Positions 1 through 8,798 of a DNA stretch of 64,000 nucleotides are shown here, piece after piece. The notes under the pieces were generated by a model, which was given only the letters and a program-made list of their open reading frames with translations, was not told where the DNA came from and made no database searches. The stretch is from Zobellia russellii. Lineage in GTDB: Bacteria > Bacteroidota > Bacteroidia > Flavobacteriales > Flavobacteriaceae. The translations under genes and the position numbers were made by a program. The DNA lies in contig NZ_JACSOI010000003.1 in the NCBI RefSeq assembly GCF_018728565.1, positions 496,001 through 560,000 of the forward strand. The letters are read 5' to 3'. Each line of letters starts with the position of its first letter. The first letter of the stretch is position 1.

Positions 1-980
1 TAGAAATATTAGAAGAAGTAGAGCCTTGGTTTATAGAAAATAGGCCTTCCTATTTGGTTTTGGTATATTCTGATATGGGCGATGTTTATGCGAATCTATC
101 CAACTTCGGACAAGGAAAATTGTATTATAAAAAAGCTTTGGAAGTGTCCAGTAAATATAACAGTCACGTTGATTTTTCTTCTTTGGTACATGAAAAGTTA
201 GCTACTCTGTTTGAAGAAAACGGAGAGTTTGAAAAAGCATTTAAAAATCAAAAAAAGGCTAAAGAAATAGATGCTCAGTTTTTTGATAGCAGAACGGCAA
301 TAAATCAAAGTTTGTTGGAAATCAAGGATGAATTTAGGGTTGAAAAAGAAAAGCAGGAACGCTTAGTTCAAAAGGAACGTTTAGAAAAATTAGAGCAAGC
401 AGATGAAATCTACATGTTGCAACGAATAATTTTAATGGGTTCTTTGGTTTTCTTGATTATTATAGGGATTATATTTTTTAAATATCAAAAATCCAGACAT
501 CTGGCAGAAAAGCAACTTATTAGGAAAAACAAGCAGCTGGAAATTAAAAAAGGTAAAGAGCTTCTAGCCTTAAAGAACAAAGAATTGGCAGTTACTGCTT
601 TGCAAATGGTTGAGAAAGATGAATTCTTAAAAGAAATCGCAGAGCGTCTAAAAGAAGCGGAAGGGAGCGTAGATAAGCCAGAAATTAAACAAGTTTTAAA
701 ATCTATTTCTCACAATAAAAATGATAATTGGGAAGAATTTAGATTGAGATTTACTGCGGTAAACCAAGATTTTTATACTAAAATAACAACACTTTACCCC
801 AAATTAAGTCAGGCAGACCAAAAAATATGTGCTTTGATTAAACTCAATTTTTCCAGTAAGGAAATGGCTAGGCTTTTAGGTATTTCTGTAGAATCGGTGC
901 ACACCACTAGGTATAGGTTACGAAAGAAAATGAAACTCGATAGGTCGGTCAATTTAGAGGAATATATATCGTCTATATAG
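1..980 (+). CDS. TPR / LuxR-type HTH signalling protein, 5' end missing
   Basis: The reading frame is open from base 3 of the window, so the gene begins upstream and only its C-terminal part is seen. In order it shows TPR-like helices (YYKKALEVSSKY, then FEKAFKNQKKAKEID), a charged coiled coil, one membrane segment (RIILMGSLVFLIIIGIIFF), a second coiled coil, and a C-terminal helix-turn-helix of the LuxR/GerE type (LSQADQKICALIKLNFSSKEMARLLGI is its start, split here only by residue type). Proteins with this layout are common in Bacteroidetes and are thought to link periplasmic or extracytoplasmic TPR sensing to cytoplasmic DNA binding. It stops 90 bases before the IclR gene and may or may not belong to the polysaccharide locus. 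The architecture is clear; its ligand and targets are not. Confidence 0.75.
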   Translation, partial: EILEEVEPWFIENRPSYLVLVYSDMGDVYANLSNFGQGKLYYKKALEVSSKYNSHVDFSSLVHEKLATLFEENGEFEKAFKNQKKAKEIDAQFFDSRTAINQSLLEIKDEFRVEKEKQERLVQKERLEKLEQADEIYMLQRIILMGSLVFLIIIGIIFFKYQKSRHLAEKQLIRKNKQLEIKKGKELLALKNKELAVTALQMVEKDEFLKEIAERLKEAEGSVDKPEIKQVLKSISHNKNDNWEEFRLRFTAVNQDFYTKITTLYPKLSQADQKICALIKLNFSSKEMARLLGISVESVHTTRYRLRKKMKLDRSVNLEEYISSI

Positions 981-1070
981 GTAGGTTATAATGAAAATGC
1001 TTTTCATGTTAGGGAGATTTTTTATCAAAATACCAAGAAGAGTGTTAAATTGCGGGTATAATATTTTGTA

Positions 1071-1862
1071 ATGAAGAAAGCGAAAGTAGAGATAAAATCA
1101 ACTTATAATGTCCCCAATTTAGAAAGAGGTTTGTCTATTATAGAATTGTTGGCTACCCGCACCAAGGGGTTGACCCTTGCGGAAATTATAGAAGCACTTT
1201 CCATTACAAAGTCCAGTGCTTTTCGTATCGTAAGCACTTTGATTTTTAAAAATTATCTTCAGAAAAACGAAACAACAAAGAAAATTACACTCTCTAGAAA
1301 AATGCTCACCCTGGGAATTTCCTCCATGAACGAGCAGAGTATAGTAGAGCAGTCCATAGACGTAATGCGTGCGCTTCGCGATGAGTTAAAAGAATCGGTA
1401 ATGCTGGGCGTGCTTTTAGGGGCTACGGGTACTATCTTGGAACAAGTACCTTCTTCGCATCCCGTAAAACTTTTTGTAGAACCGGGAACCCAATTTGATT
1501 TACATAGCTCCGTAGGAGGTAAATGTATTCTGGCCAATGTTTCTGGAGAAGAGGCAGATGAAGCATTAAGGGGAAAAACGTTAAGAAAATATACCGAAAA
1601 CACAATTACTTCTAAAAAGGAATATAAAACCGTTCTTAAAGAGGTTAAGGCCAAGGGTTTTGCTGTGGATAACAGTGAAGACATACAGGGAATAAACTGT
1701 GTAGGCGCTCCCATTTTTAATGAACACGGTTACCCAGTTGCCGCACTATGGATTACAGCTCCTTATGGACGTCTCCCGGCATCGGAATTTGAGGCCAAGG
1801 GCAAAATCGTTAAGCAATACGCATTGGAGATTTCTACAAAACTGGGGTATCTAACCCATTGA
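1071..1862 (+). CDS. IclR-family (KdgR-like) transcriptional regulator
   Basis: A 263-residue protein with an N-terminal winged helix (about residues 14-75; GLTLAEIIEALSITKSSAFR) and a C-terminal IclR effector domain (about 90-260) with the family pattern SSVGGKCILA, then NSEDIQGINCVGAPIFN. Length is normal for IclR. Some family members, such as KdgR, sense 2-keto-3-deoxygluconate. That is exactly the compound the genes downstream are expected to produce, so this is a good candidate for the local regulator, but the effector assignment is inference. The start ATG follows an AT-rich leader. A 44-bp palindrome with a GAAAC/GTTTC core, similar in look to KdgR boxes, lies 200 bases downstream. A shorter palindrome, AAGGTC-ATA-GACCTT, lies at 1893-1907. 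Confidence 0.88.
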   Translation: MKKAKVEIKSTYNVPNLERGLSIIELLATRTKGLTLAEIIEALSITKSSAFRIVSTLIFKNYLQKNETTKKITLSRKMLTLGISSMNEQSIVEQSIDVMRALRDELKESVMLGVLLGATGTILEQVPSSHPVKLFVEPGTQFDLHSSVGGKCILANVSGEEADEALRGKTLRKYTENTITSKKEYKTVLKEVKAKGFAVDNSEDIQGINCVGAPIFNEHGYPVAALWITAPYGRLPASEFEAKGKIVKQYALEISTKLGYLTH

Positions 1863-1892
1863 TTATCATAATTTATTTTCTTAGATAGTCCT

Positions 1893-1907
1893 AAGGTCAT
1901 AGACCTT
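1893..1907. promoter_or_regulatory. Short palindrome after the IclR gene
   Basis: AAGGTC-ATA-GACCTT is a perfect 6-bp-arm inverted repeat starting 30 bases after the IclR stop codon. No T-run follows, so it does not look like a terminator. The half-site AGGTCATA also appears in the large inverted repeat at 19584-19625 in front of susC. A regulator site is possible but unproven. Confidence 0.35.
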
Positions 1908-2061
1908 TAGGGTATTATTCTGTAATTTTTTCTTGTTATTTTTTCTAGTGTTTTTCAACGCTAATGGTCTCGTGTGCAAGAATTTGATGTTTTTTAGGGG
2001 GTTTGTGAAGGAAATCTTAAAAAAATAGCATCCAAATATATGGATATGTCAAATTTTTATA

Positions 2062-2107
2062 TATTTTTGATTCAAATAAGAAACTAGTTTCATATTTGAA
2101 TCAAAAA
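2062..2107 (+). promoter_or_regulatory. 44-bp near-perfect palindrome over the AraC-gene promoter
   Basis: Bases 2064-2107 form an inverted repeat. The left arm reads TTTTTGATTCAAATA and the right arm TATTTGAATCAAAAA. The centre GAAACTAGTTTC is itself self-complementary, and only one base pair of 22 is mismatched. TATTTTTG at 2062-2069 matches the Bacteroidetes -7 consensus TAnnTTTG, so the left arm overlaps the promoter. The right arm ends 9 bases before the AraC start at 2117. A protein bound here would block transcription, and a folded transcript would bury the leader. No T-run follows, so a terminator is unlikely. Candidate binders are the neighbouring IclR and AraC proteins. Confidence 0.65.
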
Positions 2108-2116
2108 CAACACCAC

Positions 2117-2806
2117 ATGGAAGCAACTATTTTAAATGAAAAGAATGCTCCTAGTACTATTGAAAATGGTGAGGGAGTGTTCGAAAATGGAGAACTACGC
2201 ATAAAAGTTGATTTTATAGACGATTGTGGAGCCGATGTACCTGTATATAACGGAGTATTCAATAAGGGTTTGAATATGCCGGCAATAATATTGGGTGCAT
2301 TGAACTCATTAGGTGTAAAGTTGAAAGTTTTGGAAACGGAGATTGGAGAAGGCTCAACTAAGCGGTTGCGTGTATTTAAGGAGAAGTCTGAAAAAAAGAA
2401 CACAGTTAAGGAAATTAGCGTTCAGAAAACTTTCTTAGAAAAAAAGGAGGCGGAGGTTTCGTCTTTAAGTGTGCGTGATAGGGAATTCTTGAATAGAATT
2501 ACGCTTTTTATGGAAGAGAATATGTCCGATGATACCTATTGGGTAGATGACCTTTCTTTTGATATGAATACAAGTAGGTCTACGTTTTTTAGAAAATTAA
2601 AAAAACTTACAGGTCATGCGCCTAAAGATTATATGAAGAATATAAGGCTTTTAAGGGCTGGTGAATTGTTAGAAAAAGGGCAATTGCGCATTGCGGAGGT
2701 AAGCTATCAAGTAGGGTTTAGTGACCCCAATTATTTTAGTAAGTGTTTCAGAAGATTTTATGGTACTTCACCTTCTGATTATAGCATGTTAAGCAGTGCC
2801 AGTTAG
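2117..2806 (+). CDS. AraC-type HTH regulator with an unrecognised short N-terminal domain
   Basis: A 229-residue protein. The C-terminal 105 residues or so are an AraC/XylS double helix-turn-helix resembling the DNA-binding end of Bacteroidetes hybrid two-component regulators (ELLEKGQLRIAEVSYQVGF, then NYFSKCFRRFYGTSPSDY). The first 100 residues are not an arabinose-type cupin, and no sensor kinase, receiver or periplasmic domain is visible, so what it senses is unknown. I chose ATG 2117 over the in-frame TTG at 2096 because that TTG lies inside the palindrome at 2064-2107. The gene ends 45 bases before the GH117 gene, so it probably heads or belongs to the anhydrogalactose operon and is likely its local regulator. 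Confidence 0.8.
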   Translation: MEATILNEKNAPSTIENGEGVFENGELRIKVDFIDDCGADVPVYNGVFNKGLNMPAIILGALNSLGVKLKVLETEIGEGSTKRLRVFKEKSEKKNTVKEISVQKTFLEKKEAEVSSLSVRDREFLNRITLFMEENMSDDTYWVDDLSFDMNTSRSTFFRKLKKLTGHAPKDYMKNIRLLRAGELLEKGQLRIAEVSYQVGFSDPNYFSKCFRRFYGTSPSDYSMLSSAS

Positions 2807-2851
2807 TAAAGAAATAGGTATATTTAATTATAGATCAAGTAACCGATAATC

Positions 2852-4075
2852 ATGAACAAATACTCACATTTTTTAATTCTTGCTGCGGTGCTAGTTTCGG
2901 CCTGCAACTCTCCCAAAACATCTAATGAAATGAAATCTACCACAGATTGTGATGATAAGGTAACTTTTACCGCAGAACAAATAGACCATCTTGGTATAAC
3001 GGACACAAACCATTTAAGTGCAGCATCAAAAAGAGCTTTAAAGTGGCCAACGGATTTGGGTAATGAATGGTTTATTCAGTTTGGTCCACTTCAACCTTTA
3101 AAAGGGGATTTGGCTTATGAAGAGGGTGTTGTTCGTCGTGATCCAAGTGCTATTATTAAGGAAGACGGCAAGTATTACGTTTGGTATACGAAAAGTACGG
3201 GTCCAACCCAAGGTTTTGGTGGTGATATTGAAACGGAAAAAGTGTTTCCTTGGGACCGTTGCGATATTTGGTATGCAACTTCTGAAGATGGGTGGACGTG
3301 GAAAGAAGAAGGTCCTGCAGTTACTAGAGGTGAAAAGGGCGCTTATGATGACCGTTCTGTCTTTACGGTAGAGATTATGAAATGGGAAGATAAATATTAC
3401 CTCTGCTATCAAACGGTAAAATCCCCATATAATGTTCGGGTAAAGAATCAAGTAGGCCTGGCTTGGGCAGATTCACCAAACGGACCATGGACCAAAAGCG
3501 AAGAGCCTATTTTGAGCCCTGCGGATAATGGAATTTGGAAAGGTGAGGAGCAAAACCGCCATTTAGTTGAGAAAAAGGGAGATTTTGATAGTCATAAAGT
3601 TCATGATCCTTGTATTCTACCGTATAAAGGAAAATTCTATTTGTACTACAAAGGAGAGCAAATGGGTGAGGAAATTACTTTTGGTGGAAGACAAATTCGT
3701 CATGGGGTGGCAATAGCGGATAATCCTAAAGGGCCGTATGTAAAATCACCTTATAACCCGATCAGTAATAGTGGTCATGAAATCTGTGTATGGCCTTACA
3801 ATGGCGGTATAGCATCTTTGATAACTACTGACGGTCCGGAAAAAAACACCCTCCAGTGGGCACCGGACGGTATCAATTTTGAAATTAAATCTGTAATTCC
3901 GGGAGTTAATGCACATGCCATTGGTTTGAACAGGACGGCAGATGTTGAAAAAGAACCTACAGAAATTTTACGATGGGGTTTAACACACGTTTATAATAAT
4001 AGTGATTATCAAAGTATAATGCGGTTTTCTTCAGAGAGAAAAACGTCTCACACAGCAAAAGGCGAATCTAAATAA
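2852..4075 (+). CDS. GH117 exo-alpha-1,3-(3,6-anhydro-L-galactosidase), lipoprotein
   Basis: A 407-residue protein predicted to remove 3,6-anhydro-L-galactose from the non-reducing end of neoagaro-oligosaccharides. A lipobox (LVSAC, Cys18) suggests membrane anchoring, probably in the periplasm or on the outer membrane. The five-bladed propeller shows the three expected catalytic positions: Asp97 in RRDPSAII, Asp252 in [10 protein letters not shown] and His309 in [10 protein letters not shown]. These, together with [18 protein letters not shown] and [12 protein letters not shown], resemble AhgA of Zobellia galactanivorans as I remember it. Length is normal. It lies 15 bases upstream of the alcohol dehydrogenase gene, which supports use of the released anhydrosugar by the same operon. 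GH43-like propellers are the nearest alternative, but the catalytic His pattern favours GH117. Confidence 0.9.
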   Translation: MNKYSHFLILAAVLVSACNSPKTSNEMKSTTDCDDKVTFTAEQIDHLGITDTNHLSAASKRALKWPTDLGNEWFIQFGPLQPLKGDLAYEEGVVRRDPSAIIKEDGKYYVWYTKSTGPTQGFGGDIETEKVFPWDRCDIWYATSEDGWTWKEEGPAVTRGEKGAYDDRSVFTVEIMKWEDKYYLCYQTVKSPYNVRVKNQVGLAWADSPNGPWTKSEEPILSPADNGIWKGEEQNRHLVEKKGDFDSHKVHDPCILPYKGKFYLYYKGEQMGEEITFGGRQIRHGVAIADNPKGPYVKSPYNPISNSGHEICVWPYNGGIASLITTDGPEKNTLQWAPDGINFEIKSVIPGVNAHAIGLNRTADVEKEPTEILRWGLTHVYNNSDYQSIMRFSSERKTSHTAKGESK

Positions 4076-4090
4076 TAGAGAATATAGTTA

Positions 4091-5107
4091 ATGAAAGCAA
4101 CAGTTTATAAAGGAAACAAAACGTTTTCTGTAGTAGAAAAGGAGATTGAAGAACCTGTAAAAGGTGATGTTAGGATCAAAGTGGCTTACTCAGGGGTTTG
4201 TGGTACGGATGTGCACATCTATCATGGTATGATGGATAAAAGGGTTTCCATGCCTCAGACCATTGGTCATGAGATGTCCGGCGTTATTGATGCTGTGGGA
4301 GAAGGAGTAGAAGGTTTTGAAGTGGGGGACAAGGTAGTTGTTCGTCCTTTGGATGATCGTAAGGTTAAGGCTTCTGATAAAGGATTCAATCATATTTGTG
4401 AAGAATTAAAATTCATTGGTATTGATAGTCCGGGTTCTATGCAACAATATTGGAATGTACCTTCATTTGTACTTCATAAACTAAAAGCGGAAACCGATTT
4501 AAAATTGGCCGCATTAATAGAGCCATTATCGGTTGCTACGCATGATGTTCGTAGAAGTGGATTGGTTGCAGGGGAAACTGCAGTTGTTCTGGGTGGCGGA
4601 CCAATAGGTCTTTTGGTGGCTATGGTGGCCAAAGATGTAGGGGCAAATGTTATTATTTCGGAAGTAAACGAAAAACGTATTGCCAAAGCTGAGTCTATGG
4701 GGTTACATGCCGTAAATCCTATGAAAGTGGATTTGGTTGAATATGTTAAGGAGCAAACCGATAATCGCCGTGCAGATGTGGTTTTTGAAGTTGCAGGTGT
4801 ACAGCCCGCTTTGGATATTATGTGCGAGGTAGCCGGTATTCGTGGTAGAATATTGATGGTAGCTATTCACGGAGAGAAGAAGCCAGTGGACCTTTTCAAA
4901 TTTTTCTGGAAAGAGCTTAGTTTGATTGGGGCCCGAGTTTACGAGAAAGAAGATTACGAGAAATCCATTCAGCTTATAACGGAGAATAAACTTCCTTTTG
5001 AAGATATGATAACGGACGTACAGCCGCTGACCAATATTCAACAAGTTTTTGAGAACATAGATAATAATCCTGACGGTATGAAAGTACTAATGGACTGTCA
5101 ACAATAA
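4091..5107 (+). CDS. Zinc-type alcohol dehydrogenase; likely 2-keto-3-deoxy-L-galactonate 5-dehydrogenase
   Basis: A 338-residue medium-chain dehydrogenase. Catalytic zinc ligands fit Cys37 (SGVCGTD), His60-Glu61 (GHE) and Glu144 (EPLSV). The NAD-binding motif is GGGPIG at 168-173. The usual structural-zinc lobe is degenerate: where most relatives carry four cysteines, only Cys103 remains. In known L-galactonate and anhydro-L-galactose routes, an enzyme of this class oxidises 2-keto-3-deoxy-L-galactonate at C5 and an SDR then reduces the product to 2-keto-3-deoxygluconate. The gene is immediately followed (24 bases) by such an SDR, which is the main reason for this call. The exact substrate is inferred from context; L-threonine or sorbitol dehydrogenase-type activity cannot be excluded from sequence alone. 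Confidence 0.72.
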   Translation: MKATVYKGNKTFSVVEKEIEEPVKGDVRIKVAYSGVCGTDVHIYHGMMDKRVSMPQTIGHEMSGVIDAVGEGVEGFEVGDKVVVRPLDDRKVKASDKGFNHICEELKFIGIDSPGSMQQYWNVPSFVLHKLKAETDLKLAALIEPLSVATHDVRRSGLVAGETAVVLGGGPIGLLVAMVAKDVGANVIISEVNEKRIAKAESMGLHAVNPMKVDLVEYVKEQTDNRRADVVFEVAGVQPALDIMCEVAGIRGRILMVAIHGEKKPVDLFKFFWKELSLIGARVYEKEDYEKSIQLITENKLPFEDMITDVQPLTNIQQVFENIDNNPDGMKVLMDCQQ

Positions 5108-5131
5108 TTAAGAGAATCAACGCATAAGAAA

Positions 5132-5902
5132 ATGAGCACATTAAATCAATTTAGCCTAAAAGGTAAAACAGCTTTAGTAACAGGTTGTAAAAGAGGTATT
5201 GGTAAGGCTATGGCCGTAGCATTGGCAGAAGCCGGTGCAGATATTATTGGTGTGAGTGCTTCTTTGGAGAAGCATGGAAGCATGGTAGAGCAAGAAGTAG
5301 AAGCTACCGGAAGAAAGTTTAAGGCCTATACGTGCGATTTCAGTAATAGGGAATCATTGTACGAGTTTATAAAAGAGGTGAAAAATGATTTCCCTAAAAT
5401 TGATATTCTTGTCAACAACGCAGGTACTATTCTTCGTGCCCCTGCAGTTGAGCATTCTGATGAATACTGGGATAAGGTTATTGAAATCAACCAAACTGCA
5501 CAATTCGTTTTAACTCGTGAAATAGGTAAAGAAATGGTAGCTCGCGGTGAAGGTAAGATTATTTTTACAGCTTCATTGTTAACGTTCCAAGGAGGTATTA
5601 CAGTACCTGGTTATGCCGCTAGTAAAGGGGCAATTGGCCAAATGACCATGGCTTTCGCCAATGAATGGGCAGGTAAAGGTGTTAATGTAAATGCTATAGC
5701 GCCAGGTTACATCAGTACGGATAATACTGAGGCACTAAGAAATGATCCGGATAGGTCTGCATCTATCTTGTCTAGAATACCTGCGGGTAGATGGGGCAAG
5801 CCAGAAGATTTTGCAGGACCCATAGTCTTTTTAAGTTCAGATGCAGCAGCTTATATGAGCGGTGTTACCATGCTGGTAGACGGCGGTTGGATGGGTAGAT
5901 AA
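5132..5902 (+). CDS. SDR oxidoreductase, KduD-like (2,5-diketo-3-deoxygluconate reductase candidate)
   Basis: A 256-residue classical short-chain dehydrogenase with the cofactor loop GCKRGIG (18-24), NNAG (95-98), catalytic Ser148, and the YxxxK pair Tyr161/Lys165. The C-terminal pattern RIPAGRWGKPEDFAGPIVFLSS is typical of KduD and gluconate 5-dehydrogenases. It probably reduces the diketo product of the preceding dehydrogenase to 2-keto-3-deoxygluconate in the cytoplasm. It sits 24 bases after that gene and 42 bases before the sulfatase. The SDR fold is certain. The KduD-type role rests on sequence style plus the adjacent alcohol dehydrogenase, cycloisomerase and aldehyde dehydrogenase. Confidence 0.8.
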   Translation: MSTLNQFSLKGKTALVTGCKRGIGKAMAVALAEAGADIIGVSASLEKHGSMVEQEVEATGRKFKAYTCDFSNRESLYEFIKEVKNDFPKIDILVNNAGTILRAPAVEHSDEYWDKVIEINQTAQFVLTREIGKEMVARGEGKIIFTASLLTFQGGITVPGYAASKGAIGQMTMAFANEWAGKGVNVNAIAPGYISTDNTEALRNDPDRSASILSRIPAGRWGKPEDFAGPIVFLSSDAAAYMSGVTMLVDGGWMGR

Positions 5903-5944
5903 TCAACTCAAGAAGAAGAAAAGATCCAATAATAAATACGGAAA

Positions 5945-7339
5945 ATGAAATTGCCTAGACAGGTTTTCTTGCTCTTTGCGTCCCTTTTTATGCTTCTAAA
6001 TGGCTGGGCGCAAGACAAACCGAACATAGTTTTTATACTATCGGATGATGCTGGTTACGCAGATTTTGGGTTTCAGGGAAGCAAAGAATTTAAGACCCCT
6101 GAACTTGATAAATTCGCTAAAAATTCGGTGCGTTTTACCCAAGCATATGTTTCTGCGGCCGTATGTGGTCCCTCACGAGCGGGACTGCTGACAGGAAAAT
6201 ATCAGCAGAAATTCGGGTTTGAAGAGAACAATGTTCCTGGTCTTATGAGTAAAAGCGGACTCACCGGAGATGATATGGGGCTTCCGCTGGATCAAAAGAC
6301 TGTGGCAGATTACCTTAAAGAGCAAGGCTACAAAACAGCCTTGTTCGGCAAGTGGCATCAAGGCAATGCAGACCGGTTTCACCCTACTAAAAGAGGTTTT
6401 GATGAGTTTTACGGTTTCCGCGGAGGCGCAAGAAGTTATATGCCTTACGGAACGGAAAATCAACTTAAAAGAAATGAGGATAGGTTAGAAAGAGGTTTTG
6501 GGGAGTATGAAGAATATGAAGGTTACCTAACGGATGGATTAGCAGATGAGGCTATTTCATTTATGGAAAGGAACCAAAAAAATCCCTTCTTTATCTATTT
6601 GTCCTTCAACGCGGTACACACCCCAATGGAGGCAAAGGAAGAAGATTTGGTAAAGGTTCAGGACCTAACGGGTAAGAGAAAAACATTGGCGGCTATGGCT
6701 ATAGCTATGGATAAAGCCTGTGGCAAAGTTTTAAACCGAATTAAGGAATTGGGGCTGGATAAAAATACCCTTATTGTTTTTACAAATGATAATGGCGGAC
6801 CGTCTGATGCAAACGAATCCTCTAACCATCCGTTAAGTGGTACCAAAGCAAACCATTTAGAAGGTGGCATTCGCGTTCCTTTTTTAATGTCATGGCGGGG
6901 TAAATTAAAGCCAAATACCGTTTATGACAACCCAATCAGTACACTAGATTTACTGCCAACTTTTGTTACTGCAGCTGGTGGTAATGTAAGTGATATTAAA
7001 GGTTTGGACGGTGTGGACCTAATTCCGTTTCTAACGGATACCAAAACGGGAAAACCTCATGAGACCCTGTATTGGAAGAAAGAGGCTAGAGGAGCTATTA
7101 GGCATAACAACTGGAAATTGGTACGCTTTCCTGATCGTCCTGCAGAACTTTATAATATTAAAGAGGATATCTCCGAGGTTAACGATTTGGCCACGGAGTA
7201 CCCTGAGAAAGTACGGGAACTTTACAAAATGCTTTTTGATTGGGAACTTACTTTAGAACGACCGCTTTGGCAACTCGAAAGAAGGTTTGAGGGCAAAGCA
7301 GCAACAAGAATGGACACATATAGAAAACATAAATCATAA
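5945..7339 (+). CDS. Secreted S1 (type I) sulfatase
   Basis: A 464-residue formylglycine-dependent sulfatase with an N-terminal signal peptide (ends near NGWAQ). The modification motif CGPSR starts at Cys74 ([15 protein letters not shown]) and the paired aspartates SDDAGY (34-35) supply metal ligands. Further active-site blocks are GKWHQG, AVHTPME, FTNDNGG and [10 protein letters not shown]. It is expected to hydrolyse sulfate esters from galactan oligosaccharides in the periplasm. Its place inside the anhydrogalactose operon points to a sulfated agar or porphyran-type fragment, but the position attacked and the S1 subfamily cannot be told by eye. A separate anaerobic or FGE-type maturase is not encoded nearby. 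It ends four bases before the aldehyde dehydrogenase start. Confidence 0.88.
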   Translation: MKLPRQVFLLFASLFMLLNGWAQDKPNIVFILSDDAGYADFGFQGSKEFKTPELDKFAKNSVRFTQAYVSAAVCGPSRAGLLTGKYQQKFGFEENNVPGLMSKSGLTGDDMGLPLDQKTVADYLKEQGYKTALFGKWHQGNADRFHPTKRGFDEFYGFRGGARSYMPYGTENQLKRNEDRLERGFGEYEEYEGYLTDGLADEAISFMERNQKNPFFIYLSFNAVHTPMEAKEEDLVKVQDLTGKRKTLAAMAIAMDKACGKVLNRIKELGLDKNTLIVFTNDNGGPSDANESSNHPLSGTKANHLEGGIRVPFLMSWRGKLKPNTVYDNPISTLDLLPTFVTAAGGNVSDIKGLDGVDLIPFLTDTKTGKPHETLYWKKEARGAIRHNNWKLVRFPDRPAELYNIKEDISEVNDLATEYPEKVRELYKMLFDWELTLERPLWQLERRFEGKAATRMDTYRKHKS

Positions 7340-7343
7340 CATC

Positions 7344-8798
7344 ATGTCAGCAATTAAAGAATACCAACTATTTATAGACGGAAAATGGGTGACATCTACG
7401 TCTGGAGAAACCATTGACATTGTAAACCCCTCTACAGAGGAAATTGTAGCACGGGTTCAAAACGGAACCGTAGAAGAGGCGCAACAAGCACTTCTTGCAG
7501 CGGATAAAGCTCAAAAGGAGTGGAAAAAACTACCGGCGCGTTCACGTGCGGAGTTATTGTACAAATTGGCAGATGAGATAAAGGCTAATTCAGATTTCTT
7601 GGCGGAGCTTTTGGTAAAGGAGCAAGGAAAGTTGTTGAAAGTAGCAAAGGGCGAAGTTGCCGTTACGGCCTCGTTTATTGAGTATGCCTGCGAAGGAGCA
7701 AGAAGAATTGAAGGGGATATTGTTCCTTCGGATAATCCAAATGAGCAAATCTGGATTCAAAAAATACCTCGTGGGGTAGTGGTTGCCATAACGGCTTGGA
7801 ACTTTCCGTTAGCATTGGCAGGACGTAAGTTAGGACCAGCTTTGGTTGCAGGAAATACTATCGTTATCAAGCCAACTTCAGAAACACCGCTAGCAACACT
7901 TGAGTTGGGTAATTTGGCTAAAAAAGTGGGTATTCCAGATGGCGTTATCAATATTTTGACCGGTCCGGGTAGGGCTATGGGTAATGCACTTGTTGAAAGT
8001 CCTATTACCAAGATGGTAACAATGACCGGGTCTACTCCTGTGGGGCAGGCTATTGCAAGAAATGCTGCGGAAAACCTGACCCACGTTCAATTGGAACTGG
8101 GAGGTAAAGCACCATTTATTGTTTTTGAAGATGCGGATATTGATGCTGCTGTAGATTCAGCATTACATTCCCGTTTTGACAACTGTGGACAAGTTTGCAC
8201 CTGTAACGAAAGAATGTATGTGCATGAAGATATTTATGATACGTTCATGGAAAAATTCCTAGCTAAAACAAAGGCCATAAAAGTGGGAGATCCAATGTTG
8301 GAGGATACGGACATGGGACCTAAAGTAAACGCCTCGGAATTAAAGCATATGGAGCATTTGGTAGCGGTAAGCCTTGAAGAAGGAGCTACTTTGGCTACCG
8401 GAGGTAAAAAACCGGAAGGAAGTGCTTTTGAAAAAGGATATTGGTTTGAACCAACCGTTTTGACCAACGTAACGCAAGATATGACCATTGTTCATGAAGA
8501 GTCTTTTGGACCTATCCTACCCGTATTGAAATTCAAAACTTTTGAAGAAGTGGTTGGATATGCCAATGACTGCGAATACGGTCTTGCGGCTATGGTGTTT
8601 ACCAATGATATGAATACGATCATGAAATGTAACGATGAACTTGAGTACGGCGAAATATACGTAAACAGAGGTCATGGAGAGCAACACCAAGGGTTCCATA
8701 ACGGCTACAAATTAAGTGGTTCTGGTGGTGAAGATGGTAAGTATGGCTTTGAGCAATACATGGAGAAAAAGACATTTTACATTAGACACAAGGCATAG
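7344..8798 (+). CDS. AldA-like aldehyde dehydrogenase; likely 3,6-anhydrogalactose dehydrogenase
   Basis: A 484-residue NAD(P)-dependent aldehyde dehydrogenase with all catalytic positions: Asn153 (AWNFPLALAG), Lys176, Glu251 (LELGGKAPF) and Cys285 (GQVCTCNER). The GQVCxCxER signature is of the E. coli AldA (lactaldehyde dehydrogenase) type. Known 3,6-anhydro-L-galactose dehydrogenases belong to this superfamily and convert the sugar to anhydrogalactonate. The gene sits directly before a cycloisomerase (stop and start codons abut as TAGATG), matching the known two-step route. I chose ATG 7344, not the upstream in-frame ATG at 7287, because the latter overlaps the sulfatase and adds a non-conserved tail. 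Cofactor preference is not readable. Confidence 0.83.
   Translation: MSAIKEYQLFIDGKWVTSTSGETIDIVNPSTEEIVARVQNGTVEEAQQALLAADKAQKEWKKLPARSRAELLYKLADEIKANSDFLAELLVKEQGKLLKVAKGEVAVTASFIEYACEGARRIEGDIVPSDNPNEQIWIQKIPRGVVVAITAWNFPLALAGRKLGPALVAGNTIVIKPTSETPLATLELGNLAKKVGIPDGVINILTGPGRAMGNALVESPITKMVTMTGSTPVGQAIARNAAENLTHVQLELGGKAPFIVFEDADIDAAVDSALHSRFDNCGQVCTCNERMYVHEDIYDTFMEKFLAKTKAIKVGDPMLEDTDMGPKVNASELKHMEHLVAVSLEEGATLATGGKKPEGSAFEKGYWFEPTVLTNVTQDMTIVHEESFGPILPVLKFKTFEEVVGYANDCEYGLAAMVFTNDMNTIMKCNDELEYGEIYVNRGHGEQHQGFHNGYKLSGSGGEDGKYGFEQYMEKKTFYIRHKA

Noticed and set aside
1259-1714. Long minus-strand open frame opposite the IclR gene
   Set aside because: It lies entirely within the IclR gene in an antisense frame, has no domain-like pattern and no plausible leader.
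2096-2116. TTG start for the AraC gene
   Set aside because: The TTG lies inside the palindrome at 2064-2107, and ATG 2117 is available right after it.
7287-7343. Upstream ATG start for the aldehyde dehydrogenase
   Set aside because: It would overlap the sulfatase gene and add a tail not typical of the family; ATG 7344 begins the conserved region.
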